From assembly GCF_027887165.1 (NCBI RefSeq), contig NC_077235.1, forward strand, positions 16,468,383 to 16,532,382: a DNA stretch of 64,000 nt, read 5' to 3'. A program made the translations under genes and the position numbers. This DNA is from Monodelphis domestica (lineage: Eukaryota > Chordata > Mammalia > Didelphimorphia > Didelphidae). The notes under the pieces are model-generated. The model worked only from the letters and a program-made list of their open reading frames with translations, did not search any database and was not told the origin of the DNA. Shown here piece by piece: positions 20,961 through 33,952 of the stretch; the stretch's first letter is position 1; each line of letters starts with the position of its first letter.

Positions 20961-22999
20961 GCATGGCATAAGAGTGACCACATTATTGGATAGATTCAAG
21001 CTCTTAAACTGCAGGCAGTGTCACCTATTAATTGTTCGGGATTATCAGAGATACTGCTTACTCAAATGACAAAAAGGTGTCCCAGTACTGATGTCTGTCT
21101 AAACCCAATAGCAAGAATGCAAGTTGCAACATTCCATGTACAGCATCGGTCTTGGCCATTTAATTTTGCAAATGTGCTAGGTAAAATGGAGAATCCTCTT
21201 CCTAGGGCTGGAAACTTATAAACTGTGTATTTCTCTATAATTGTTCATGCAAAAGTAACATCCTTGAACTCGTTAACGTGGAAATAATGCCAAACTATCA
21301 AATAGTCAGAAAAACTCAAATCTTTAACCACAATTTCACCTTCAAATCAATGTTGAAATTCATATTTAAAAGTTTCAAACAAGCACACAGACACACCCAC
21401 ACACCCACACACACCCTCCCAATCTAACTTTGGGGACGTGGGGATGTTCGGGATAAAAAACTGTTTTCATTCCCCTTTATCTCCTGAACAAATATAATCA
21501 TGCCAGTCCGTAGACCAAAATGATTGTTAAAATAAGCCCCATATCTTAGCCCTTGCCTTTCTGAGGATTTCATCATAGGATGACAGAACATTTGATCAAA
21601 CAGGGGAAAAATGGGAAGTAACTTAAATTAGGGAGAAAAGCTCCCTAATTTGAATACAAATGTCAGGTATAAGTTGGTAATGATCAGCAGTCAGCTGTAG
21701 AACTTGATAGAAACTTAGCTAAGCCATTCCTCAGTCCTTCCATTGGCCCTTGTGACTGTATCCTAACCCATTTCCCCCCATAGCATTTCTTTTCCCCAGG
21801 ATCCTCCCATAGAATTCACCTATAGATTGCAAATCTCTCTCGCCATGCTAAGATTATCTTTCTTACTACCAATTCTTTCTAGGCTTCGTCATTTCTTTCC
21901 TAACTTCTTCTGATTCGACTTTGAGACAACCCAGCACTGTGGAATCTTTGCTGCAACTTCTCCAATGGACAGATGTTCCTTTCCATCCTCTTAACAAGGT
22001 AAAATGCTCCTATTTTCAACTTTCCTTCTTCAACTCAGTCTGGGACTAACTCAGTCCTTTCTAGGTTCTCTAGTTAAAGGGCCTTGACTCCAGGTAAATA
22101 GAATTCTCAGGGGAGATCAAATAACTAGTTTTCCCTCTGCTGTAGAAATGTTTCTCAAATTAATGAAAATGACAGGAAACAATCCTTCTCCAGATTCCAT
22201 ATCGTGGGGGCTCCTTCAGATTTCTCCTGAAGATGTCTCCTTGAGCAGTTCGTCAGATTCTGGGCTGCAGGAAAATCTGGTCCATGTTTTTGGCTCCTAA
22301 TAAACGTCTTGAGGTGAGTCTTCTGTTTCATAGGGTTTCATCTCTTCAGCCCCTCGCCAGAACTGGGAATTTGGGGGGAGTAACATCCAGGGAGTTCCTA
22401 GAAATATCTTAGGAGTTTCCCAGGTGGGGAATTCCTTTCTCTATTAGCAGTCATGTGCCAATGATCATCAGAAATTATGTGAACAAAACCATTAGTTCTC
22501 TCCACTTCAAAAGGAAAATTAGTTCTCAGTATTCTCTGGTCTTTTCAAACAAAAACTTATCTATTGGAATGGTTGCACTCAAAAATTGACCTTCAAGATG
22601 CCCCAAATCAGGTTATAGTTGATAATTCTTTTCCTTCTTCAAAAACTCAAACCCATAATACGTTCTCTCCAAACAAAACGTAGGGTTACTAAGGAAAAGG
22701 TTCAAAATTACCTCTAACAAGGAACACCTCTACGATTCCCTTCTCCTTTGCATTTTTTACTCTAATTTCCTTTGGGCTGCCAATTTGTCTTTCTTATCCC
22801 CTTGCCTCAAAGCAATTTGGCCTATGGCTGAAGCTGCTCCTAGAAAGGAATTTAGTGGCTCAATTAAAAAATGTTCAGTGTTTCCTTAACATTGAAAGCA
22901 AAACCTTTTCCCCTGTATTTCCTGTCCTTTGACAACAATTGAAAGACCCATCAGGTACATAGTTGCCCATCCTCAAATGAACTGTCTTTACTCCAGAAA

Positions 23000-23050
<51 letters not shown>

Positions 23051-23832
23051 TACGGTAATCTGAAAAAATCAACACTAACTCTTTGAAAACAAATACCAGC
23101 TTGACAAAAAATGTGAAATGACTTCACTCAAATAACCAAGTTAATACCTCGAAGAAAATGCATCTTATTGACAATACTCAAAATTCAGTGCACTTGACAT
23201 AAACAATTTCACACATTAGTCCTAGCAAAACTTGGGAAGTAAAGATTAGACAGTAAAGTCAAGAATTTCTGGACCTCCTTTGGCTTTCTGCTCCATAATC
23301 CCCTGAGCAGATGGCCAGCTCCTCCCCTCCTCTCTAGCTTTTCAGAGGAATGAACTGTTGTAACCCAACTTGAAAGGCATTATTTGCTAACTTTTCTATC
23401 ACCTGCATTCAGAGGACATCCATTAGACCTTCAGCATAGCCCAAACCCCAGAGAGCCTTGAGATGATACCGAGAACTTACATTCTTCAGCTTCTAGAGGA
23501 AGCTCTTTCATAATCTAAATTTGATATAACTCTTTAGACCTTAAGCCCTGACATTTCAATTCATGAGGAAACTTTCTCTACTTTAATAGCCTTAAAGGAG
23601 TTACTCAGACCCTCTAGAGAAAGCTCTGGCTCTCACACTCCAACTGAAGCTTCCCATTTAACACTTTCAGTCAACCATTCACGCTTGTCACCTATACTAT
23701 CCTCGCTCTTCCTTCTACTAGAAATACTGCTTCACTCACATACACAGGTACCAATACTCTGTGAGAAAAAAAGTTAGTCAATGGGGGAGCGTGTGGTCAG
23801 GTTGAACCGGGCTCCATTTTTGCCGACTTATC
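20961..23832. repeat. P module, 3'-truncated mosaic copy
   Basis: Includes the L-P linking segment (to ~21280), a short CA tract near 21385-21415, the 116-bp exon-like segment 21883-21998, and a long (CA)n at 23004-23048. The part ~21780-22560 is closest to 11400-12180, while ~23100-23640 is closest to 40560-41090. The module ends abruptly at GCCGACTTA|TCTCTCATTC, fused to S2. Confidence 0.8.
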
Positions 23833-23941
23833 TCTCATTCTTGTCTTTCTGTCCTCTCTATGTCTGTCTGTGTCTGTCATTTTTTTCTATGCAGATAGTG
23901 ATTTGTGAGAGAGGGAGGGAGGGAGGAAGGGAGGTATGAAG

Positions 23942-23982
<41 letters not shown>

Positions 23983-24558
23983 CATAGATACGCAGAATGA
24001 TAAATGGACAAGTTGATACATCGATAGACCGATAGACATATACAGGCAAACACTTAGAGAGACACACAGATAGGATGAGATCGATGATAGATACATATAT
24101 ACATAGATAGATAGACACAGACAGATATATACATAGTTAGATATCACTGATGGACAGAAAGGTAGACTGAAGTATCGAAAGATTAATAAACAGAGAGAAT
24201 GACAGATAGTGAAACAGAGGGTCAGCACAGAGAGAGGCAGAGAAAGTCAAGCAGATCGATTCATAGACATGAAAAGTCAAATATCAAGAGAGATAGACTT
24301 GGGTAGACAGATTCAAAGAGAGAGAGATAGACGGAAAGATCACTAAGTTGATATGAAGAGAAGGAAAGAGAAATAGACTTCCAGACACACACAAACTAAT
24401 GGATAAAAAGATAGGACAGAGGAACAGACAGACAGACACATGAGCAGACATACTGACAGACAGATTAATATCTCTGTCATTCTTTCTGACTGCCTTCCTT
24501 TCTTTGTATCTACAAGTATATCTCACTGGATGTGCAACTGTCTATCTATCCAGATTTT

Positions 24559-24613
<55 letters not shown>

Positions 24614-24700
24614 GTCTGTCTGTCAATCTTTATCTTTGTGTATCTATTGGTGTAGTCTAGGTATCTATCTGCCTGCCTGTTTCTGCATGGATCAATCTAT
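23833..24700. repeat. S2 block, 5'-truncated
   Basis: Begins in mid-S2, switches to purine words near 23890 with (GA)n at about 23946-23979, and back to pyrimidine near 24470. (TCTA)n lies at about 24560-24612. Confidence 0.9.
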
Positions 24701-24707
24701 ATGTAGA

Positions 24708-25040
24708 TCCTTTGTGTTTTTTAAAGTGTTGTGACATCCTGGGGAACTACAACTCCCAGTATGCCCCACGGGTCCCACTCTTCTGAGTCCTAGATTGGGG
24801 CTGGTCTGGCAATGGACCAATCCCACGTTGAGGGAGGGTGAATGTGCATGGTCCCTCCTTAGCATGGGATTGCTCCAATTCAAGACCAATCCCATGAAAG
24901 GAAAATGGGCATCATCCCTTTCCCAGCATAGCATTGGTCCAAATCAAGACCAATCCCTCTCCGGAAATAAGTTGGAAAGACCCCTAGAGCACACTGGGAG
25001 ATGTAGTCCACTAGACCACAATCCTTGAAAACCCACAAGA
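24708..25040. mobile_element. Z1 element, copy f (best preserved)
   Basis: Both ZNF143-like sites are near-consensus: left ACTACAACTCCCAGTATGC (24746-24764) and right, inverted, GCACACTGGGAGATGTAGT on + (24989-25007). Aligning the left ~60 bp with the reverse complement of the right ~60 bp gives clear terminal inverted repeats. Inside are CCAAT and ATTGG motifs in facing pairs near 24815-24822, 24866-24890 and 24932-24956. Confidence 0.65.
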
Positions 25041-25176
25041 TCTCTCTCTATGAATCTATGTAGACATTGAGATGGACAGCATAACAGACAGAAGGACTGA
25101 TAGATTATTTGTTCTATTATTCTGTCTATTTGCCTATTTGTTGGTATATCTCTCAGCCTCTCTGTGTTTCTTTTTT

Positions 25177-25500
25177 GGGTTTTCAAGTGTTGTGACAGCC
25201 TGGGGAACTACAACCCCCATTGTGCCCCTGGAGTCCCTCCCCTTTGAGTCGTGGCTTGGGATTGGTCCGGAATTGGACCAATCCCGTGGTGGGGGATGAA
25301 CAATGCCCATGGCCTCTCCTTAGTCCAGGATTGATCAATCTCAATGCCAATCACGCACAGTAATATAGGGAGCATCCTTACTCACCCAGGGAATGATTGG
25401 TCCAATTCAAGACCATTCACTCCAAGGAAATATGGGGGAGGCACCCCTGGAGCACAGTGGGGGATGCAGTTCCTCAGACCACAACCCAAGAAAAGCCACA
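25177..25500. mobile_element. Z2 element, copy g
   Basis: Left site ACTACAACCCCCATTGTGC (25207-25225) and right site on the minus strand 25452-25470. A facing ATTGG/CCAAT pair lies at about 25260-25284. Confidence 0.6.
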
Positions 25501-25800
25501 CTATCTGTAGCTCATTATGCATGTAGACTGAGAGGTGGAGAAGGTGACAGACCGACAGGAGGACTGACAGACAGAGAGCTTCCTTTATCTGTTATTCTGT
25601 TTTACTGCCTTCTTTTTAATGTATGTGTCAATCTGTCTATCTGTCTGCCCATCAGTCCTCTCTGGGTATCTATCTCTATATACGTATGTATGTATGTACC
25701 TTTCTATGTATGTATCTGTTTATCAATCTATCTCCAGTGTCTGTCAATCTCTCTTTCAATTGGTCTATGACTCTGTCTAACTTATCAATTACTCGATCTT
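25501..25800. repeat. S3 block
   Basis: Same position and composition as other S3 blocks. The E-box before E is lost here (ACTCGATC). Confidence 0.8.
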
Positions 25801-25818
25801 TCCGATTCTCCTTCTCAG

Positions 25819-25960
25819 GTTTCCACCCAAACATATCGGAATAAGTGGGTGAAGGCAAGCAAAGCATATGATGATGCCCCTGTGGTTTTCAGATGGCTCA
25901 GCAGATGTATTTGGTTCAAGATTGGAGGGGGCGTGGCAGACGTACACTTTGGCCAGTGAG
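25819..25960 (+). other. Exon-like segment E, copy 3 (142 bp)
   Basis: Strong acceptor context (GATTCTCCTTCTCAG), donor GTGAGT at 25961-25966, and a 129-bp intron-like gap to acceptor TTACTTACAG before 26090. One frame is open through the segment and stops at its last codon, as in copy 1. Confidence 0.35.
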
Positions 25961-26100
25961 GTGAGTGGCTGTTGCAGACTTCATGATGGGTCCAAACACT
26001 TCTCAGACTCTTCCATGAGGTGCTGGATTCATGAATAGGGAAGCAAGGAATCAGGATCTCAGAGGCTAAGCTCTGCGCCTTACTTACAGGGATCTTAACC

Positions 26101-26671
26101 TGTTGTCCTGACTTTTCCCAAAAAGGAGCATTTACTAAACAACAATGGCATTTCTTCGGGCAGGCTATGAAACAAAGTGAGGCAAAAGGATACAGAATGT
26201 TACCGCCTTTGGGATCCCATGCAATCTAGTGAAGATATTGCACAAACTATGGAGAGTTGAGCTGTTCCTCAGCTGCAGACCCCACCTTTCACTGCTTGTA
26301 CTCACTCTTCTTGCCCCTTTGAATGAGATGGCCAAAGAGAAACACCCCTTCCTTAATGCTGCAGATGCCAAGAACCAGCCCCATGGCCTGGGGCAAACCT
26401 CCTGCCCAAACCCCTTGTTTCTGGGTCCTGTCCTCACTGTTGTCAAATGATAGCTGAACCCCAGCATGGAGGTAAGCTGTCTGCCTATCCTCCCAAGGAA
26501 CAGCTTTTGCATCCATGCTCTTCCACCTCGGCTGCCTCTTGACCACATTCAACATGACTTTCCAAATCAATAAAATGTCTCTTTTATTTTGAATCTAAGT
26601 TTCAGAGTCTTGCATTCTTGCCAATGGTATCCTTCCCGAGCTCCAGGGGTGCATCTCTGAACCCCACAACA
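26101..26671 (+). mobile_element. LTR-like segment (571 bp) with AATAAA
   Basis: Intact ends TGTTGTCC and CCACAACA. AATAAA lies at 26569-26574. It is the same length as the copies at 19499 and 36906. The left flank AACC and right flank ATCA do not match, so no target-site duplication is visible. Confidence 0.5.
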
Positions 26672-26819
26672 ATCATCCTGGGTCCATTCAATAAAATGAT
26701 GCTGTCTCCTCAGGGAGAAATCTGACACCTGAAGCCAAGGAAGAAATGCAAAATCTTGAAACAGTTGGATACCAAAAGCAAGTCTGGAGAATTGATCATT
26801 CTCAAAGTTTTCTAGCTGG

Positions 26820-27690
26820 TCTTTTATTTATTTCTTTATTCACCAATTTTCTTTTATTATTGCTTTTTGATATTATTTAGTCAATTTAGTACATGATTCC
26901 TCTTTGGTGACAAGAATCATGTTTTTTCTACCCTTCCCGTATTCGAGGGGAATTACACTGGGTATGACATGTGTCCTTGATGAGAACCTCTTTCCATGTT
27001 GTTGATGTTTGTACTAGAATGTTCATTTAGAGTCTATATCCCCAACCCTAACCCCCTGGACCCCTGTAATCTTGCAGTTGATTTTCTTGGGTGTTTCTGC
27101 TCCCACATTTTCCTTGTAAATGTGGATAGTGTTTTTTCTCGAAGATCCCTCTGGATGGTTCAGGATCACTGCATTGCCACTAATGAAGAAGTTCATTTCA
27201 TTCCATTGTACCACAGTGTATCCTTCTCAGTCTACAATGTTCTCCTGCTTCTGCTCCTCTCACTCTGCATCCATTCCTGGAGGTCTTTCTAGTTCCCGTG
27301 GAATTCCTCCAGTTTATTGTTCCTTTTAGCACCATAGTATTCCAGCACCAAGAGATACCACAGTTTGTTCAGCCATTCCCCAATGGAAGGACATCCCCTC
27401 CTATTCCAATTTCTAGAGATTCCAAAGAGCGCAGGTATCAATATTCTTAGCCAATACTTTTTTCTTATTATGTCTGTGGGGTACAAATCCAGTAGTGCTA
27501 TGGCTCGATCAAAAGGAAGACAGTCTTTTTGCGCTCTTTGGACTGAATTCCAAATTGCCCTCCAGAATGTTTGCATCAATTTAACACTCCACCAGCAATC
27601 CCTTCATGTACTGACTTGGCTACATCCCCTGCAGCATTCATTACTTTCCCTTGCCGTCATGTTAGTCAATCTGTCTAGTCTCTATTTTAA
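26820..27690 (-). mobile_element. LINE-1 3' end, longest copy
   Basis: Minus strand: ORF2p C-terminal pattern at 27289-27579 (CPSIGEWLNKLWYLLVLEYY), then the stretch 27120-27290 that is deleted in the copies at 20220, 37625 and 45681, then the 3' UTR ending in a T-rich (+) tail near 26825-26880. It is 5'-truncated. It probably represents the ancestral form of the L module. Confidence 0.8.
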
Positions 27691-29711
27691 ACAGGAGACA
27701 CATTCTCACTGATGCATGGCATCAGAGTGACCACATTATTGGATTGGTTCAAACGTTGAAACATCAGGCAGTGTCAACTATTAGTTGTTCGGGATTGGCA
27801 GAGGTACTGCATATTCAAATGACAAAAAGGGTCCCAGTACTGAGTTTATCTAAACCCAATAGCAAGAATGCAAGTTGCAACGTTCCATGTACTGTATCGG
27901 CCTTGGCAATTAAATTTTTTAAGTGTGGTAGGTAAAATGGGGAATCATCTTCCTAGTGCCGGAATCTTGCAAACTATTTATTTCTCTATAATTGTTCTTT
28001 CAAAAGTAACATCCTTGAACCTGTTAACTTGGAAATAATGCCGAGCTATCAAATAGTCAGAAAAACCCAAGTCTTTTACCACAATTTCACCTTCATAACG
28101 ATTTTGAACTTAAAATTTAAAAGTTTCGCGCGCACACACACACACAAAGACACACGCACACACACACACATCCTCTCTCTATCTTTGGGGACGTTGGGAT
28201 GCTCTGGATTGAAAAACTGTTTACACTCCCCTTTACCTACTGAACAAAATATAATCATGCCAGTCTGTAGACCAAAATGATCCTTATAATAATTCCCATA
28301 TTCTAAGCCTTGCCTTTCTGAGGATTTTATCATAGATTGAGAGAACATTTGCTCTAACAGGAGAAAAGTGGGAAATACCTCAAAACAGGGGATAAAAGCT
28401 CCCTAATTTGGAATACGAATGTCAAGTATAAGTTGGCAATGATGATCAGTCAGCTGTAGAACTTGATAGAAATTTAGTTGAGCCAATCCTCAGCCCTTCC
28501 ATTGGCCCTTGTGACTATATCCTAACCCATTTTCCTCCATAGCATTTCCTTTCCCCATGACCTTTCCAAAGAATTTACCCTTAGATCTCAATTCTCTCTC
28601 ACCATGCTAAGATTATCTTTCTTACTTTGAGACTTTGAGACAACCCAGGACTCTGGAATCTTTGCTGCAACTTCTCCAATGAACTGATGTTCCTTTCCAT
28701 CCTCTTAATAAGGTAAAATGCTCCTATTTTCAACTTTCCTCTTTCAGACCAGTCTGGGGACTAACTCTGTCTTTTCTAGGTTCTGTACTAAAAGGGCCTT
28801 GGGGTCAGGTTAATAGAATTCTCAGGGGAAATCAAATCGCCAGTTTTCCCTCTGCTGTAGAAATATTTCTAAAGTCATTGAAAATTACAGGACACAATCC
28901 TTCCCTGAATACCGTATCTGGGGGACTCCTTCAGATTTCTCCTAAGATGTCTCTTTGAGCAGTTCTTTAGATTCTGGGCAGGAGAAAAATCTGGTCCAGG
29001 ATTTTTGCTCCTAGGAAACATCTTGAGGTAAGTCTTCACTTTCATAGGTTTTCATCTCTTCCCCCCCACGCCAGAACTGGGGGGGCGGGGTAAAATCTAG
29101 GCCGTTCTAGAAATATCTTAGGAGTTTCCCAGGTGGGGAATTCCTTTCTCTATTAGCTGTCATGTGCCAATGATCATCAGAAATAATGCTTATAAAACCA
29201 TCAGTTCTCTCCACTTCAAAATCAAAATTAGTTCTCATTATTCTCTGGTCTTTTCAAACAAAAACTTATCTATTGGAATGGTTGCACTCTGGAAATTGAC
29301 CTTCCACATGCCCCAAATCAGGTTATAGTGGATGATGCTTTTCCTTTTTTAAAAACTAAAACCTGTAACATTTTCTCTCAAAAAACAAAACTTAGGGTTA
29401 CTAAGGAAAAGGTTCACAATTTCCTCTAAATAGTAACACCTCTACTATTCCTTCTCTTTTTCTTTTTTTACTCTAATTTGCTTTCCGTGGCCAATTTGCC
29501 TTTCTCTTCGCCTTTCCTCAAAGCACATTGGCTTATGGCTAAAGGTGCTCCTAGAGAGGACATTAGTACCTCAATTAAAAAATGTTCAGGATTTCCTTAG
29601 CATTGAAAGCAAAACCTTTTCCCCCGTATTTCCTGTCCTTTGACGACAATTGAATGACCCGTCACATACATAGTTGCCCATCCTCAAATGAACTTTCTTT
29701 ACTCCAGAAAT

Positions 29712-29776
<65 letters not shown>

Positions 29777-30740
29777 CTGAAAAAATCATCTCTTGCTCTT
29801 TGGAAGCAAATAACAGCTTGACAAATATGTGCAATGATTGCACTGAAGTAACAAAGTTATTATTACCCAGTAGAAAATGCATCTTATTGGCAATACTCAA
29901 AATTCACTGCACTTGATGTACACGATTTCACACATTTGTCCTACAAAACTTGGGAAGAAGATTAGACTATAAAGTCAAGAGTTTCTGGACCTCCTTTGGC
30001 CTTCTGCTCAATGATCCCCTGTGCAGATAGCCAGCTCCTGCCCTTGTCTCTAGCTTTTCAGAGGAATGAACTGTTGTAACACAACTTGATAGACATTATT
30101 TGCTAATATTTCTATCACCTGCATTCAGAAGAAATCCATTGGGATTATAGTATAGCCCAAACCCCAAAGATCATTGAGAGGAAATGGAGAACTTAAGTTC
30201 TACAGGTTCTAGGAGAAGCATTTTCATACATCAAATTTGATAACTCGTTAGAATTTAACCCCAGACATTTCAAATCAAGAAGACACTTTCTGTATTTTAG
30301 TAGGCTGAAAGCATTTACCCTGACCCTCTATAAAACACTCTGGCTCTCACATTCCAATTCAAGCTTCCCATTCAACGCTTTCAGCCAACGATTTACCCAT
30401 GTCACCTATACTATCCTTGCTCTTCCTTCTACTAGAAATACTTCTTCACTCACAAACACATGTACAAATACTCTGTGACAAAAAAAGTTAGTCCGTGGGG
30501 GAGCGTGTGTTCAGGTTGAACCGGGCTCCATTTTGGCCGACTTACCTTGGAACCAGATTTGATTGATGTTCCACACTTTTTCAAACATTCCCAGGTACCT
30601 GGTCCGGCATATACCATATATATAACTATGTACTTATGTGAACATAAACTTGGCAGCAGTTCCACTGGCGTGTTGGCTGCAGTATGCACGGAAACGCGAT
30701 TGTCCACTTGGTTTCTAATTAAACAGACATTCCTTTGCCA
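27690..30740. repeat. P module with 3' tail
   Basis: Diverged complete P. CA tracts at about 28133-28170 and 29714-29770. The middle part near 28630 lacks the acceptor side of the 116-bp exon-like segment. The tail has a minus-strand GTAAGT donor (+ 30540-30545). Confidence 0.8.
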
Positions 30741-31590
30741 ACAGTTAGGAATGGAATCCTTGCAAAAGGCTAGGGTCTAAGAGAGGGGCTACTTACAATG
30801 GATACTGAAGAATGGTCCCTGCCAGGTGTGGAATTCTTGGGAAAGGGTGTCTTGATACCGTAGAGGAGACTACCTAACTAGGATTGTCATTCACCTGAGG
30901 GTCCCCCACTCAGTCTGAAACTGTTCGCCTGGGATTCCCTTCAGTGTGGAGTCCCATGGCAACAGGGAACAAGTACAATCTTTGAGGTCTCCAACCTACA
31001 AGCTCCTCCTGAAACCTGGGTTTCAGCACATCCCACAAATCACATGTTTGAGGTTTCTAGATTCCCGTTGACCCTTCTTATTGCTGATGCTGTAAATACA
31101 TTCACTACATTCAATCAGGAAAAGCAGTATTTGCCAACGGTGGTCGTTAATGCAGGCACAGTAAGGTTTTTTGCAGGAAATAGAATTGCTTACAGTTTGA
31201 CACGTGATGAAGATCATAGCACAGACTAGTAAAATCCCACGTCATTCATTGTCTGTTGTTTATCTGGTCATTTGTTAAATAGCTGTAAAAATTAAAGGAA
31301 TGTAAGATGTAGAACCTATTCTGTTGATTGACACCACCGTGAATCCTTACTTTCAAAGACAGAGTTAAATTTTTAGAACACACTTTGGCTCTCACACCAA
31401 TCTCCGCAATCCCCTCTCTGAGAGTATGTCAAAGATAAATGGCCTTCCTGGTTTTCCTATTGTCAACCTGGAATCAAGAAACCCCAAGCTTGTGTCCTAG
31501 AAGGATCTGGTGAAGCCTGGGTTTGTGGAGGACCTTGTAGGTTGGAGTCCCCAATGTTTGTACTTGTTCCCTGATCCCGTGAGAATCCAG
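30741..31590. repeat. Q module, 5'-truncated
   Basis: Joins P in the middle of Q (GGAATCCTTGCAAAAGGCTAGG). Inverted arms lie at about 30950-31073 and 31460-31590. Confidence 0.8.
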
Positions 31591-31873
31591 AGAGATAGAG
31601 GCAGACAAACAGAAAGACAGATAGGCAGGCCAACTGGCAGATGGGTACTCAGATAGGTAGGAGGGCAGATAGATGGTTATAGAGGTAGCACATGTAGTCT
31701 ATATAACTGTCTACCTGCCTGCCTGTGTATCTTATGAGTCTGTCTGTATCTCTGCCAATCAGTCAGGTCTGGCTATATATCTCTCTGTGTGTTTTTATGT
31801 GCCCATATTTTTATGTATCTATTTATGTATCTCTCTATGTATCTGTATCTCTCTATGTATATATCTAACTACT
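31591..31873. repeat. S1 remnant
   Basis: About 100 bases of the purine half fused to the last ~170 bases of the pyrimidine half at about 31692 (GCACATGTAGTCTATATAAC). The rest of S1 was lost between them. Confidence 0.8.
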
Positions 31874-32565
31874 GTTGATTTGTAAAAACAGAAAATATTA
31901 AATAGTCAGAAAAATGACTCATCAGGGAAAAGGGGTTTACTGTGACAGTAGAGCTCTAGACAGAGTTGGGTGCCACAAGACTACAGAGTCCCAAGACTGA
32001 AATCTGGTTGGTCTGGTCACTGACCCCTGGGAAAGGCAACAGCACAAGATTGGCAAGTTCCAAAGAAGAAAACAATTTGGGGACCTTCTCCACCATTTTG
32101 GGTAAAATCCCAGGCAGGGAAAGATTATTGACTTTCCTTTAACAACAAAGAAAAAGGGAGTGTTCAAACTCTACTGACAGCAATAAATGAAGCTTGGGAA
32201 AAGAATCACAGCTTGAGTTGAGGGTCTAAGGGAAAGGGCTGCTGACAGTGGAGACTAAAGATGGTGCCTGATCAGGTGGGGATTTACTTGGGAAAAAATC
32301 TCTGATCCCACAGAGTAGACTACCTAAAACAAAGAGGGTCCTGAGCATCTGCTTAGTCCCATTCAAGTAGAATTGGTATTCACTTGAGGCTCCATTATTT
32401 AGTCTGAACCTGCTAGCCTGAGGTTCCCTTCTGGGTGGATTCTCACAGAAACAAAGAACAAATACAAACATTGAGTCTTCAACTTAGAAACTAGTCCTAA
32501 CCTTGGGTTTCATCTGATCTTACTATGCCACAAGGTTGGGGTTTCTAAACTCCGTTTTGACACTC
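31874..32565. repeat. T module
   Basis: Full-length T, in standard order between S1 and S2. Confidence 0.8.
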
Positions 32566-32639
32566 TGTTTATCTATCTCTCTGTCTATATATGTAATTCT
32601 TTCTTTGTGATTGTCCCTCTGTCCATGTCTGTTCCTTGC

Positions 32640-32714
<75 letters not shown>

Positions 32715-33745
32715 CTCTCACTCTTGCTCTTTGTTTTTATATCTGTCTATCTGTGTGCTGTCTGTCTATCAATATATCTATATTTTCCATGTGTCTCTTT
32801 GTGCTTTCTATGTATCTGTCTGCCTGTCTGTATGTGTATCTATCCATCTGTCTGCCAGCCAGTCCCTTCTGGTAATCTCTATGCATGTATGTATGTATGT
32901 ATGTATGTATGTATGTATTTGCTTCTCTTAGTCTTTGTCTTTCTGTCTATCTATTTGTCTGTGTGTCTGTCAGTTTTTTTCCCTACACAAATAGATAGCT
33001 ATTTGTGAGAGAGGAATAGAGAGAGAGAAAAAAACAGAGTGACAGACAGAGAGACAGAGAGAGGGAAAGCAACAAATATGCAAAATGATAAATGTACAAG
33101 TTTATAGGTTGATAGACCGAGAGACATATAGAGGTAGACATGTAGAGAGACAAACAGATAGAATGAGATAGATAGATAGATAAATAGATAGAGAGAGAGT
33201 GAGAGAGGGAGTCAGAGAAAGAGACAGATAGATATATAGAGACACAGTTAGATATGATGACAGATAGACAGAAAGGTAGACTGAGGTATCGATATATTAA
33301 TAGACAGAGAGAATGAGAGATAGCAAGACAGAGAGTCAGACACAGAGAGACAGAGAGAGTCAAGCAGATCGATACATAGACAGAAACAAATAATTATCTA
33401 GAGAGATAGACTTGGGTGGACAGATTCAAAGAGAGAGAAAGAAACAGAAAGATCACTAGGTTGATATGAATAGAAGGAAAGAGAAACAGACTTCCAGACA
33501 CAGACATGCTGATGGACAGAAAGACAGGACAGAGGAACAGACAGACAATCACATGAACAGACAGACTGACCAACAGATTAAATTCTCTGTCATTCTATCT
33601 GACTTCTTTTCTGTGTATCTACAAGTCTGTCTCACTGGATGTGCAACTGTTTGTCTATTTATCCAGATTTTTGTATCTGTCTGTCTGTGTCTCTCTATCT
33701 GTCTTTCTCTCTATCAGGCTTTTACACTATCTGACTCTCTGTCTA

Positions 33746-33786
<41 letters not shown>

Positions 33787-33869
33787 ATCTTTGTGTTCCT
33801 GGCGGTGTAGTTTATGTATCTATCTGCCTACCTGTTTTGTGCAGAGATCAATCTGTGTGTATGTCATTT
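32566..33869. repeat. S2 block, complete
   Basis: Pyrimidine-purine-pyrimidine block with (TC)n at about 32642-32711, a (TATG)n tract near 32886-32918 and (TCTG)n near 33745-33782. Confidence 0.9.
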
Positions 33870-33952
33870 GTGTGTTTTAAAGTGTTTTGATGTCCTGGGA
33901 ACTACAGTTCCCAGTGTGCACCAGGGGTCCCACCCTTTTGAGTTCTGGCTTG
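33870..33952. mobile_element. Z1 element, left end only
   Basis: Left end with a good ZNF143-like site ACTACAGTTCCCAGTGTGC (33901-33919), cut after GTTCTGGCTTGGGA and joined to the middle of a T module. The two partners share GGGA at the join, consistent with microhomology-mediated rearrangement. Confidence 0.6.

Noticed and set aside
22996..23048. (CA)n tracts in P modules as CRISPR-like or telomeric repeats
   Set aside because: They are plain dinucleotide microsatellites with no spacers and no TTAGGG units.
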